This document shows positions 17,208 through 25,187 of a DNA stretch of 64,000 nucleotides, in pieces. The stretch's first letter is position 1. Every line of letters starts with the position of its first letter. The stretch comes from Methanoculleus sp. 7T (GTDB taxonomy: Archaea; Halobacteriota; Methanomicrobia; Methanomicrobiales; Methanoculleaceae). Below the pieces are notes generated by a model. That model saw nothing but the letters and a program-made list of their open reading frames with translations, did no database searches and had not been told where the DNA came from. Location: positions 1,302,001 to 1,366,000 of the forward strand of contig NZ_JALPRP010000001.1 in assembly GCF_023195915.1 (NCBI RefSeq), given 5' to 3'. Made by a program: the position numbers and the translations under genes.

Positions 17208-18116
17208 TCATAGCCTGTCCCGGAGGCGCTTGAGCTCGGCGAGAGCGGCCTCGGGATTTCTTTTCACGTAATCTGCGACCTCAGGAACGTGTAGGAGCGT
17301 GCATTTAGTGCAGCTCCATACCCTGCCGCCGCTTGAACTCTCGACCCATTCTCCGAGTTCCTCATCGTTGCAGGGGTAGTAAGGGCAGTAGCAGTAGTCG
17401 CATCGCTGTCCCGGGAAGTGGCACGGGTAATAGGGACAGCCTTCTTTTTGCCACTCCACCCAGTGCTCCCCGCCGTAACGGCTGTAGATGAAGAACGATG
17501 GGTCGCTCCGGCGGACTTTCCCTAGCTGCCTTGCGAGGGCCTCCGGGACGCCGTAGAGGACGGCCGCATGGACCCGCCGGCCGATCTCGGTCAGCGTTCC
17601 GGCATAGGTGTGTGCGCAGGAGGCGTCACGCTCACAGGCGACGGCGACCGCATCCGTGGTGGTGCCCGGGAAATCGTATCCTAGATCGTGGAGCGCCTGG
17701 GCCTTTGCTCCGGTCGCCGTGACGATCGTCTCGAGGAGCGCCGCGTCAGGCATCCCCTCCCGGCTGTAGACGATGATGTTGATGGTATGCGGTGCGGGGG
17801 GAGGCGTCGGGTTTGTCACCCCTGCCGTAACCGTCGGGTTCGTTACTCCCGCCGTGATGAAGACCGTGATGAAGTCGTACTGGAGGACACAGAGGTGGTG
17901 CATCTCGACGGCGGTCAGAAGCCCGAAATACTCCCGGGAGAGGCCGTGCCTGGCGGCCAGCAAGTCAAGGTAGCGTTGCGGGTCGTCGTCGAAGTCGTGC
18001 GGCACCGTGCTGTTCAGGATCGTCGTGACGTCGGCGATGCCGCCATTGATGCCGGTACTGGCCGCCCGAAACCGGCCGCGAAGGAAAAGAGTATTGTTCC
18101 TGACGAAATATCTCAT
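17208..18116 (-). CDS. cbiZ: Adenosylcobinamide amidohydrolase CbiZ with Cys-rich tail
   Basis: CbiZ cleaves adenosylcobinamide to adenosylcobyric acid for corrinoid salvage in archaea. The 302-residue protein has the CbiZ N-terminus (STGINGGI, VTTILNSTVPHDFD) and FITAGVTNP. The latter is immediately repeated (TAGVTNPTVTAGVTNPT), so the conserved loop appears twice. The C-terminal 85 residues are an added Cys-rich region (CPYYPC, CDYCYCPYYPC, CTKC) that probably binds metal or a cluster. ATG 18116 overlaps the stop of the upstream zinc protein gene; an in-frame start at 18233 lies inside that gene and is rejected. Confidence 0.88.
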   Translation of the reverse strand: MRYFVRNNTLFLRGRFRAASTGINGGIADVTTILNSTVPHDFDDDPQRYLDLLAARHGLSREYFGLLTAVEMHHLCVLQYDFITVFITAGVTNPTVTAGVTNPTPPPAPHTINIIVYSREGMPDAALLETIVTATGAKAQALHDLGYDFPGTTTDAVAVACERDASCAHTYAGTLTEIGRRVHAAVLYGVPEALARQLGKVRRSDPSFFIYSRYGGEHWVEWQKEGCPYYPCHFPGQRCDYCYCPYYPCNDEELGEWVESSSGGRVWSCTKCTLLHVPEVADYVKRNPEAALAELKRLRDRL

Positions 18117-18475
18117 ACGACGGAATAGCGGACTCTGTCTTTCAGTTCCTGCTGCTTGCCCGCATTCCAACCTGCAACATCCTGCAGGTACCCGGTAACC
18201 CTGCTGATCTGCACGACATCGTGGCTCCCGCACTCCGGGCAGACGGCATGGCCGCAGAGCGGGCAGTACTCGATACTCTCAACGATGGAGTGATGGCAGT
18301 CGCAGTGGTCGAGCGGGCACATGATCTCTAGCGACGCCTCGCCGCAATGGGGGCAGGGGGTCTCGTCCACGACGAAGTGGCATGTGTGGCACTTGTACCG
18401 CCGCTCTTCTACGGGAATTTCCTCAAGGCTTGAGTACTTCTCTGCTATCTTCTGCTGTTCCGGGCTCCACTTCAT
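18113..18475 (-). CDS. NrdD-like zinc protein with glycyl-radical-type motif
   Basis: The 120-residue protein ends in a block resembling the C-terminus of anaerobic ribonucleotide reductase NrdD: CPECGSHDV, then SRVTGYLQD and WNAGKQQELKDRVRY. NrdD carries its radical glycine in an RxxGY motif, matched here by Gly95. Upstream are two further Cys clusters (C29/C32/C41/C44 and C53/C58/C60). The large catalytic barrel is absent, so it is not a reductase by itself. It is co-transcribed with cbiZ. A TATA box (18496-18505) gives a leaderless start. It may be a metal-binding or radical-spare domain; the role is unknown. Confidence 0.75.
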   Translation of the reverse strand: MKWSPEQQKIAEKYSSLEEIPVEERRYKCHTCHFVVDETPCPHCGEASLEIMCPLDHCDCHHSIVESIEYCPLCGHAVCPECGSHDVVQISRVTGYLQDVAGWNAGKQQELKDRVRYSVV

Positions 18476-18495
18476 GTTATCACTGTCGACAGGAG

Positions 18496-18505
18496 ATTAT
18501 TTAAG
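18496..18505 (-). promoter_or_regulatory. TATA box of the NrdD-like/cbiZ operon
   Basis: CTTAAATAAT on the minus strand is centred about 26 bp from ATG 18475. Confidence 0.5.
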
Positions 18506-18588
18506 GCTTAAGATGCGGGGTAAGCCGCATCCGCCTCAGAACACTCATAGGGTTCGTCATATCCCGAGGGATCGGAACGGAGAACTCA

Positions 18589-19224
18589 TCACCGGCGGAT
18601 GCGGGCCAGACGCTCGGCTTCGGCGCCTGGGTCCTCTGCCTCGTAGATGCTCCTGCCCACGATGACCCCGTCGACCAGCCGGGCCACCGTGTCGAGGTCG
18701 CCGCCTTGTGCCCCCACGCCCGGAGAGTAGATCGTCTTCTCCCCGACGATCTCGCGGAGCCGGCCGATCCGGTCCGGACGGGTGGCGGGGGCGATGATCC
18801 CGTCGGCCCGGCAGGAGACCGCGAGCGCCGCCAACCGCTCGGCCACGCCTCCGTGGAAAAACTCGGTCGCCCCGGGATGGCTCATCTCCGCGACGATATA
18901 GGCGGCCCCGCCGTGGTTGTGCGCCACCTCGACGCAGGCCCGCGCCGCATCGGCCCCCACGAACCCCTGGGCGATGACGGCGTCAAACCCGGCCGAGAAG
19001 ACCGCTTCGCATATGAGTCGGTTGGTGTTGGGGATATCCGCGACCTTGAAGTCGGCGATGAGCGGGAGGCCGAGACCGGCAAGGTCCTCGACGATGGAGA
19101 GGCCGGTCGAGAGGACGAGCGGGTAGCCGATCTTGACGGCGTCGATGTAGGATGCACAGGATTCGGCGATCGCGCACGCCCGTTTTCGGTCGAGCACATC
19201 AAGGGCGAGGATGAGCTCGGTCAT
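18589..19224 (-). CDS. pyrF: Orotidine 5'-phosphate decarboxylase
   Basis: PyrF decarboxylates OMP to UMP, the last step of pyrimidine synthesis. It has 211 residues and shows the catalytic ADFKVADIPNTN (Asp-Lys-Asp network), AVKIGYPL, PGVGAQGG and VIVGRSIY phosphate-binding loops. ATG 19224 overlaps the stop of the deoxyhypusine synthase gene (ATGA), which fixes the start. Downstream a 6-bp hairpin (ATGCGG/CCGCAT near 18513-18530) may end the transcript. Confidence 0.95.
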   Translation of the reverse strand: MTELILALDVLDRKRACAIAESCASYIDAVKIGYPLVLSTGLSIVEDLAGLGLPLIADFKVADIPNTNRLICEAVFSAGFDAVIAQGFVGADAARACVEVAHNHGGAAYIVAEMSHPGATEFFHGGVAERLAALAVSCRADGIIAPATRPDRIGRLREIVGEKTIYSPGVGAQGGDLDTVARLVDGVIVGRSIYEAEDPGAEAERLARIRR

Positions 19225-20156
19225 CCTTCCAGCCTCTCGAGGGTTGCGGCCACGAGCATCGGAAGGTTGATGGTCGCGTCGCCGTAGACCGTCACCGCCC
19301 GGGCCTCCCCGGTGAGCTTGCCCCACGAGCGGGCCTCTTCGAGCGTCGCGCCAGAGAGGCCGCCGAGGTCCGGCCGGTCGCCGGTGAGCTGCACCGCGTA
19401 GTCAAACCCGCTCTCGGTCATCAATTTGCTCTGCAGGATGTAGTTCTTCGGGACGCCGCCGCCGACGAGGATGGCCCCGGCCCGCTCGGCCTCAAAGCAC
19501 CGGTCGAGGAGTGCGTGCATGTCTCCAAACGCGCTGACTACAACCTTATGCGTCTGGGAGAAGAGCCAGTACTGCAGTCCGATCATGGAGTCCTGGATGG
19601 CGGGGCAGTAGACCGGCACCCCGGCCTTTGCCGCCTCGGCAAGGATCCCGGTATCGAGCCTGCTCCCGATCCGGTTGAGAAGTTCGGAGATCGAGACCGT
19701 CGAACCTTCCGGGATCGAGGAATAGATGTCCTGCATGAACTCTTCGAACCTGATGAACGCTTCGTTTGGGAGGAAGATGTCGTAAATCCGGTTGACTCCC
19801 TCCTCGCAGAGTTCGGTATCGGAGACGTCGCAGGTCCCGTGATAATGGTGGCAGCCGATCGCCTCGATGGTATCGTGGGTGAGGTTTGCGCCGGTCGATA
19901 CCAGCACGTCGATGTATCCCCGCCTGATGAGGTCGGCGACGATGCCTCCCATACCGCCGGGCACCATGGCGCCCGAGAGGCCGAAGAACTTCAGCGCCTT
20001 CTCGTCGCGAAGCATCCGCTCGTAGATGTTGACCGCCTGCCACAGGGATCCCCCGTTGTAGGCTCCGGCTTTTCCAAGTTCGTCGACGAGTTCGCCGACG
20101 GTCATACCGGGGCGCACTCGTGCCTGTTGTACTGCATCCCCATACTTGAAGGTCAT
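19221..20156 (-). CDS. dys: Deoxyhypusine synthase
   Basis: The enzyme transfers the aminobutyl group of spermidine to a lysine of aIF5A, the first step of hypusine formation. It has 311 residues from ATG 20156. Motifs are GLSGAMVPGGMGGIVADLI, STGANLTHDTIEA, VGGGVPKNY and, near the C-terminus, ARSWGKL with the lysine that forms the enzyme intermediate, then VYGDATINLPML. It is the first gene of the dys-pyrF pair. An in-frame start at 20210 is less likely, since MTFKYGDAV matches the family N-terminus. Confidence 0.95.
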   Translation of the reverse strand: MTFKYGDAVQQARVRPGMTVGELVDELGKAGAYNGGSLWQAVNIYERMLRDEKALKFFGLSGAMVPGGMGGIVADLIRRGYIDVLVSTGANLTHDTIEAIGCHHYHGTCDVSDTELCEEGVNRIYDIFLPNEAFIRFEEFMQDIYSSIPEGSTVSISELLNRIGSRLDTGILAEAAKAGVPVYCPAIQDSMIGLQYWLFSQTHKVVVSAFGDMHALLDRCFEAERAGAILVGGGVPKNYILQSKLMTESGFDYAVQLTGDRPDLGGLSGATLEEARSWGKLTGEARAVTVYGDATINLPMLVAATLERLEG

Positions 20157-20454
20157 GATAGTGTTACACCAACTCTTGGGAGAGGTATTGGCGTTCATCC
20201 ACAATAACACCTTTTCTTTTCCGGGGTCGGCCGGGAACGCTCGGTCGGGAGACGGGCTTGCACTCCCGAAGATCGCAATTCCAAGAGCCTTCCGGGAGTT
20301 GCCCTATCTACCGCCGGGGTCGTCTTGCACCCCCGGCTCGCCTCTAGGTGCAGGACCACGGATACGCCCAAGGTCGAAGGCGGGGCCTGAACGGAGAGGG
20401 CGGTTGGAGGAGGAGACTACCCGAGACCAGGCGAAAAGAGACGCCCGATGAAAA
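20157..20454. other. Gene-free spacer between dys and the RNA candidate
   Basis: No convincing coding region is visible. It contains the dys upstream region and a GC-rich hairpin at 20313-20319/20331-20337 (GCCGGGG/CCCCGGC). It is the downstream side of the RNA candidate at 20455-20786. Confidence 0.4.
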
Positions 20455-20786
20455 ATTATAGTTCTGCGGGAACCCGATAACTCGGTTCCTCGCTGCCAGA
20501 CAGGGGATGGCTTGTTATCCGACACGGGATGATCCCACTCGTCCCGCCGTGTCGGGGAGTCCGGACTTGAACCGGACGTTCTCTCGTAAGAGCGGGTTCT
20601 CGGGCTGGGGAGGAGAAACGCATCCGGGATCTTATCCTCGTGCCTTCTGCCTCCTTTCCGTGCACACCCAACTGAGGGTCTGTACAGCCTGTCGCTGGGC
20701 CCTGTTTACCGGGGCCCGGCACCGTCGCGAGCGTGCAAGTACAGACGTACACCTTCATCGCTGATGGTTAACACGGGATCACCAAA
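20455..20786 (-). ncRNA. Candidate structured non-coding RNA, identity unknown
   Basis: This lies in an 818-bp gap without a credible CDS. A minus-strand TATA box (about 20808-20816, TTTATAAC) predicts a start near 20786, and a T5 run (20451-20455) ends it. Between them are many stems: 20678-20685/20739-20746 (8 bp) enclosing 20694-20702/20712-20720 (9 bp); 20581-20584/20589-20592 with a tetraloop; 20559-20564/20572-20577 with loop TTCAAGT; 20519-20527/20547-20555 (9 bp); and 20469-20474/20484-20489. I cannot find the universal RNase P (GGAAAGTCC) or SRP (GGAAGG-AGCAG) motifs, so I do not name it. Confidence 0.5.
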
Positions 20787-20974
20787 GACTGGTTAACGCC
20801 CTAACGTTATAAAACTTTTTTTGTAAAGTCCATTAGATTAACGGGCGGGAAGGACCCCCGGCTCCGCTCTACGGGATGGATTTGGGGTATGCCCCGGGAA
20901 AAGGACTGTCGTCCCGACCTTATCGGAGAATTACCGACGGGAGATTGCCGCTAGGGGTCGAGCCCTCGGTCGGT

Positions 20975-22216
20975 TCAGTCGCAGAGGACCTGCTGCCACG
21001 CGGGGACGCCACGCGCAAGCGGCCGTGCAAGATGCCGGCGGGCGGTGGGGGGCACCTCGTACCACCCCGGCCGGATCAGACGCTCCTGCCGCTCAACCTC
21101 AGGCTCCCGGCTACGGGCCCCGCAGACCCTGCACTTGTAGCCCTTTGCGGCCCCGGCGCTCGTCATTCGCTTTCCGCAGGCAGGACAGACCGGCGGGCGG
21201 ATGCGGACCGCTTCGGCGAGGCGACAGACCCCGAGTTTCTCGAGGTTGAGACTCTCCCCTTTGTAACTCCCGGCCATGACCACCACATCCCCCGGGACAA
21301 GGGCTCTTGCGACGTCCCGGAACCCCTTGGTCGGCTCGTAGGCCATGCAACGGACCTCTACGCCATCATCTTCGAGGGAGAACGAGACATGGCCGCCGGG
21401 CCCGGTGGTCGGGAAACCGGCGACCATGCCCCGCACCAGGTACGACCGCCCTTCCCGGAGTTCTCCGATCTTCCCCGGCACCAAGTGAGCGTCCGTCCCC
21501 TGGTTGGTGGTGTAGACCTGTTCACAGGCCTGCTCCTCGGAGCGGACGTAGGACCGCGCTTTCCTGATCCATGCCGGGCTCTCGCCCCTAATGCCGAAGA
21601 GAACCGGGTCGGGGGTATGGGGCACGCAGACCACAACATCGTTCTCTTGGTCCACCGTGTCCCAGGTATGCGGATAGGTCGTCTTCTCGGCCAAAAAGAG
21701 GCTTTCGCGGTCCACCTGCCGGCGGGTGCCCCAGTTCTCACGCTTCCGGTAGGCGAGCAACTCGTATGTCCAATCCGGAAAATCGCTTGCAACCGCCGCC
21801 GTCGCCCCAATGAGTCCGCGTCGGTTCTTGTAACCCCGGTAGCGGGCTCCGACCGACTCGAGCACCTCGACAGCCTCGCCCACGTTGCAGAAGTCCCGGA
21901 GCGCCGCATAGTAGAAGTCCGGCGGCAGCCGGATCTCGGAGACCACCACGCCGGGGTTGGTCTCGGCGGCGTCAAACTCCGCGAGTTCTTCCACGCACGC
22001 GCAGGTGAGCGCGAACGCCGCCTCCACATCGCCCTCGGCCTCGATGCAGACCGCCGCGTTCCCTCGGGTCTTGTGGATGACGTTCGGGTTCAGCCTGACC
22101 AGCCGGGCGTCGACGACACGGATCCCTGCACGCGCGAGCCGCCGCACCAGAACCGCCCCGATGTAGGTGGTGCACATCCCGGCAGGGGAATCCGTGTCGT
22201 CGATCCCGATCCACAT
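20975..22216 (-). CDS. tiaS: tRNA(Ile2) 2-agmatinylcytidine synthetase TiaS
   Basis: TiaS attaches agmatine to C34 of tRNA-Ile(CAU) so that it reads AUA; it is specific to archaea. The 413-residue protein begins with the acidic kinase-like motif IGIDDTDSPAGMCTTY. It continues through the ferredoxin-like and THUMP-like regions to an OB fold (about 270-335), and ends with a zinc ribbon (CPACGKRM...CRVCGAR). Length and order match the family. It is divergent from the HTH gene at 22264 across 47 bp, with its own TATA-like box (22242-22250) near-leaderless. Confidence 0.95.
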   Translation of the reverse strand: MWIGIDDTDSPAGMCTTYIGAVLVRRLARAGIRVVDARLVRLNPNVIHKTRGNAAVCIEAEGDVEAAFALTCACVEELAEFDAAETNPGVVVSEIRLPPDFYYAALRDFCNVGEAVEVLESVGARYRGYKNRRGLIGATAAVASDFPDWTYELLAYRKRENWGTRRQVDRESLFLAEKTTYPHTWDTVDQENDVVVCVPHTPDPVLFGIRGESPAWIRKARSYVRSEEQACEQVYTTNQGTDAHLVPGKIGELREGRSYLVRGMVAGFPTTGPGGHVSFSLEDDGVEVRCMAYEPTKGFRDVARALVPGDVVVMAGSYKGESLNLEKLGVCRLAEAVRIRPPVCPACGKRMTSAGAAKGYKCRVCGARSREPEVERQERLIRPGWYEVPPTARRHLARPLARGVPAWQQVLCD

Positions 22217-22223
22217 GACCCTA

Positions 22224-22250
22224 TACTTTATATCGTCTCCGGCTATATCG
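22224..22250. promoter_or_regulatory. Overlapping divergent promoters tiaS / HTH gene
   Basis: The 47-bp gap holds TTTATATCG (22224-22232), serving the plus gene at 22264, and CGATATAGC on the minus strand (22242-22250), serving tiaS at 22216. Each is about 26-35 bp from its start, so both mRNAs have little or no leader. Confidence 0.45.
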
Positions 22251-22263
22251 ATTCTTACGGGTT

Positions 22264-23184
22264 ATGTCGCAGGATCGCCTTCCTCAGATGGTCGTCAGCA
22301 TCATGCTCCTTGCAGACTTCGACGTCTCGGAGCGATGCAATATCCGTCCGCGGAGTTTCGACCTTATCGTGAAGAAAGGCGACACCCTCGTCATCATCAA
22401 GATCGTCTCCCATATCGACAGCGTGAGCGCCGATATCGCCTGGGACCTCAACCTGATCGCCCGGCACCTTGAGGCGACGCCGCTCATCGTCGGCGAGCGG
22501 GCACGGGATGCGGAACTTGAGCGTGGGGTCGTCTACATCCGCTACGGGCTCTTCGCCATCAGCCCCGAGACGCTCTACGACTACTTTGTGGAAGGTCTCT
22601 CCCCGATGGTCTATGCGTCCCCCGGCGGCCTCTACGTGAAGATCAGGGGCGACCTCCTCCGCGAAGTGCGGGAACGCTCCCGGATGTCGCTTGGGGACCT
22701 GGCATCGGAACTCGGGGTCTCCCGCCGGACCATCAGCAAGTATGAGAGCGGAATGGGCACCACGCTCGATGTCGCCATCAGGCTCGAGGAGCTCTTCTGT
22801 GCGCCGCTCGTCGAGACGATCGATCTGGTCGGCTACCACTCGCCCGAGGTCAAGCCCCCGGCGCCTGCAGAATCCGCAACCGGAGATATCCTCGTCGATC
22901 TCGAACGCATGGGCATGGAGATCCATGCGATGCGGCAGGCGCCGTTCCAGGCGCTGGCGCTCTTCGATCGGCATACGATCCTGACGGCATACGGCACTTC
23001 CCAGAAGGTCGTCAAGCGCGCTTCCCTCATCGGCAACATCTCCCAGATCACGAAGACGTTTGCGATGTGCGTCGTCACAGATTACAAAAAGCGGAAGAAA
23101 ATCGGCAAAACCCTTCTTATCGGCGAAGAGCATCTCCACACCCTCGAAGACGGCTCAGAACTCATAGATATGATTAATGAGTGA
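22264..23184 (+). CDS. Archaeal HTH regulator (MTH_967-like, Cro/CI type)
   Basis: The 306-residue protein has an N-terminal nuclease-like alpha/beta domain (about 1-120; FDLIVKKGDTLVIIKIVSHI). A central Cro/CI HTH follows (143-160, LGDLASELGVSRRTISKYES), and then a C-terminal domain. This layout is that of the putative HTH-type transcriptional regulators conserved in methanogens. The target is unknown. It ends 5 bp before the thermosome TATA box, so a link with chaperonin expression is possible but unproven. Confidence 0.88.
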   Translation: MSQDRLPQMVVSIMLLADFDVSERCNIRPRSFDLIVKKGDTLVIIKIVSHIDSVSADIAWDLNLIARHLEATPLIVGERARDAELERGVVYIRYGLFAISPETLYDYFVEGLSPMVYASPGGLYVKIRGDLLREVRERSRMSLGDLASELGVSRRTISKYESGMGTTLDVAIRLEELFCAPLVETIDLVGYHSPEVKPPAPAESATGDILVDLERMGMEIHAMRQAPFQALALFDRHTILTAYGTSQKVVKRASLIGNISQITKTFAMCVVTDYKKRKKIGKTLLIGEEHLHTLEDGSELIDMINE

Positions 23185-23189
23185 AAAAG

Positions 23190-23198
23190 TTTATATAG
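23190..23198 (+). promoter_or_regulatory. TATA box of the thermosome gene
   Basis: TTTATATAG follows the stop codon of the HTH gene by 5 bp and predicts a start near 23220, giving a leader of about 22 nt. Confidence 0.6.
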
Positions 23199-23216
23199 AA
23201 CTACAAACCTATCTTT

Positions 23217-23239
23217 CTATCGCTTAACAACGGTGATAG
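23217..23239 (+). promoter_or_regulatory. Thermosome Shine-Dalgarno with possible hairpin
   Basis: GGTGAT (23232-23237) is a strong ribosome-binding site 4 nt before ATG 23242, and it rejects the in-frame GTG at 23233. CTATCGC (23217-23223) can pair with GGTGATAG (23233-23239), hiding most of the site. Confidence 0.4.
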
Positions 23240-23241
23240 CT

Positions 23242-24897
23242 ATGTCAAGTCTTGGAGGACAACCAATCCTTATTCTGAAAGAGGGTAGCCAGCGTACCCG
23301 CGGTCGTGACGCACAGTCAGGCAACATCGCTGCCGCAAAGGCCGTCGCAAGCGCTGTACGGACAACACTCGGCCCTAAGGGCATGGACAAGATGCTCGTC
23401 GACACCATCGGCGACGTCGTCATCACGAACGACGGCGTGACCATCTTAAAAGAGATGGATATCGAGCACCCCGCCGCGAAGATGATGGTCGAGATCGCAA
23501 AGACTCAGGACGACGAGGTCGGCGACGGCACCACGACCGCAGTGGTGATCGCAGGCGAACTCCTGAAGCGGGCTGAGGACCTCCTCGAACAGGACGTACA
23601 CCCCACGGTTATCGCCCACGGCTACCGCATGGCCGCCGATAAGGCGCAGGGCATCCTCGACGAGATCGCCATCGACGTCAAGCCCGACGACATGGCGCTG
23701 CTCAAGAAGATCGCCGACACCGCCATGACCGGCAAGGGCGCAGAGGCCGCAAAGGAGAAGCTCACCGAGCTCGTCGTCAAGGCGATCACGATGGTCGCTG
23801 ATGCCGACGGTACCGTCGACACCGAGTTCGTCAAGGTCGAGAAGAAGGTCGGCGGGTCCATCGAGGACTCCGAGATCGTCGAAGGCATGATCATCGACAA
23901 GGAGCGTGTGCACCCCGCCATGCCCCGGGCCGTCAAGGACGCAAAGATCCTGCTCCTGAACGCCGCCGTTGAGTTCAAGAAGACCGAGGTCGACGCCGAG
24001 ATCAGCATCACAAGCCCCGACCAGCTCCAGATGTTCCTCGATGAAGAGGAGCGGATGATCAAGGGCATCGTCGACAAGGTCGTCGCAAGCGGTGCAAACG
24101 TCCTCTTCTGTCAGAAGGGCATCGACGACATCGCCCAGCACTACCTCGCCAAGGCGGGCATCTTCGCCGTGCGGCGCGTCAAGAAGAGCGACATGGAGAA
24201 GCTCGCCCGCGCTACCGGTGCGGCTATCGTCAGCTCCATCGACGCCATCGCCCCCGAGGAACTCGGCAAGGCCGGCAGCGTCGAAGAGAAGAAGGTCTCC
24301 GGTGAAGAGATGATCTTCGTCACCGGGTGCGAGAACCCGAAGGCGGTCTCGATCATCATCCGCGGCGGCACCGAGCACGTCGTCGATGAGCTCGACCGCG
24401 CTATCGAGGACGCTCTGCGGGTCGTCAGCGTTGCCGTCGAGGACAAGAAGTTCGTCGCCGGCGGCGGTGCACCCGAGATCGAACTCTCGCTCCGGCTCCG
24501 CGAATACGCGGCAACCGTCGGCGGACGGGCCCAGCTCGCTATCGAAGCGTTTGCAAACGCTCTTGAGATCATCCCGAGGACGCTTGCCGAGAACGCAGGT
24601 CTCGACCCGATCGACATGCTTGTCGCTCTCCGTGCATCCCACGAGAAGGGCGGTGCAAGCGCGAAGTACATGGGACTTGACGTCTTCAACGCCGCCTCCG
24701 GAGACATGCTCAAGGCCGGCGTCGTCGAGCCCCTGCGGGTGAAGACCCAGGCGATCGCAAGCGCCGCCGAGGCCGCCGTCATGATCCTCCGGATCGACGA
24801 CGTCATCGCCGCGTCCAAGTCCGCCGGCCCCTCTCCTGAAGAGATGGCTGCCATGGGCGGCGGCATGGGCGGCATGGGCGGCATGCCCCCGATGTAA
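23242..24897 (+). CDS. Thermosome subunit (group II chaperonin)
   Basis: The thermosome is the ATP-driven folding chamber of archaea. The 551-residue subunit has the ATP-binding [12 protein letters not shown] and the catalytic block [15 protein letters not shown], then the apical domain with helical protrusion. The C-terminal [15 protein letters not shown] region comes next, and the chain ends in the flexible [12 protein letters not shown] tail that projects into the cavity. Codon use is strongly biased to GC-ending codons, as expected of a highly expressed gene. It has its own promoter, ribosome-binding site and terminator. Confidence 0.98.
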   Translation: MSSLGGQPILILKEGSQRTRGRDAQSGNIAAAKAVASAVRTTLGPKGMDKMLVDTIGDVVITNDGVTILKEMDIEHPAAKMMVEIAKTQDDEVGDGTTTAVVIAGELLKRAEDLLEQDVHPTVIAHGYRMAADKAQGILDEIAIDVKPDDMALLKKIADTAMTGKGAEAAKEKLTELVVKAITMVADADGTVDTEFVKVEKKVGGSIEDSEIVEGMIIDKERVHPAMPRAVKDAKILLLNAAVEFKKTEVDAEISITSPDQLQMFLDEEERMIKGIVDKVVASGANVLFCQKGIDDIAQHYLAKAGIFAVRRVKKSDMEKLARATGAAIVSSIDAIAPEELGKAGSVEEKKVSGEEMIFVTGCENPKAVSIIIRGGTEHVVDELDRAIEDALRVVSVAVEDKKFVAGGGAPEIELSLRLREYAATVGGRAQLAIEAFANALEIIPRTLAENAGLDPIDMLVALRASHEKGGASAKYMGLDVFNAASGDMLKAGVVEPLRVKTQAIASAAEAAVMILRIDDVIAASKSAGPSPEEMAAMGGGMGGMGGMPPM

Positions 24898-24929
24898 CAT
24901 CACCGTACCGATCCGGCACAATACAGCTT

Positions 24930-24963
24930 GGGGCCGTGATCCCGGCCCCGGCACTCACTTTTT
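24930..24963 (+). terminator. Hairpin plus T-run after the thermosome gene
   Basis: GGGGCC (24930-24935) pairs with GGCCCC (24944-24949), followed by T5 at 24959-24963. A likely transcription terminator. Confidence 0.6.
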
Positions 24964-24987
24964 CCACCCAATACACCATCGCGCGAC

Positions 24988-25032
24988 CCGTCGATGCCGA
25001 ATTCCTCAAAATTGAGCCGTCGGCATCGACGG
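24988..25032. repeat. Nested 13-bp inverted repeat
   Basis: CCGTCGATGCCGA (24988-25000) is perfectly complementary to 25020-25032. Inside the loop a second hairpin, CTCA/TGAG (25005-25008/25013-25016), is nested. It lies in the 290-bp spacer between thermosome and kinase genes and could form a cruciform or an RNA stem. Confidence 0.6.
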
Positions 25033-25187
25033 AGGACGGCCCTCATGGAACCCCCGGGGAAATAAACTTCGTTTAACCACTAATTTTCCCGATGAAATCG
25101 GTCATGCTATATAAGATACAGACGTACCCATCCTTGAGAGCCTGTTTTAGCCGGTGATACGTCATGGACGGGTACGGGGTTGATTGA

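Noticed and set aside
20550-20580. Possible tRNA (T-arm-like hairpin with loop TTCAAGT)
   Set aside because: The 3' acceptor strand would be CTCCCCG but no CGGGGAG 5' strand, D-arm or anticodon arm is found upstream at tRNA distances.
20456-20758. 100-codon minus-strand ORF inside the RNA candidate
   Set aside because: Composition and structure fit an RNA better; the translation shows no domain and no ribosome-binding site.
20455-20786. RNase P RNA or SRP RNA
   Set aside because: The universal GGAAAGTCC-type and GGAAGG-AGCAG motifs are not visible; kept as an unnamed candidate.
20876-22372. 498-codon plus-strand frame opposite tiaS
   Set aside because: Antisense shadow; the minus-strand frame is a clear full-length TiaS.
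23446-24954. 502-codon minus-strand frame opposite the thermosome gene
   Set aside because: Shadow frame created by strong codon bias; Asp/Leu/Gly repeats without a fold.
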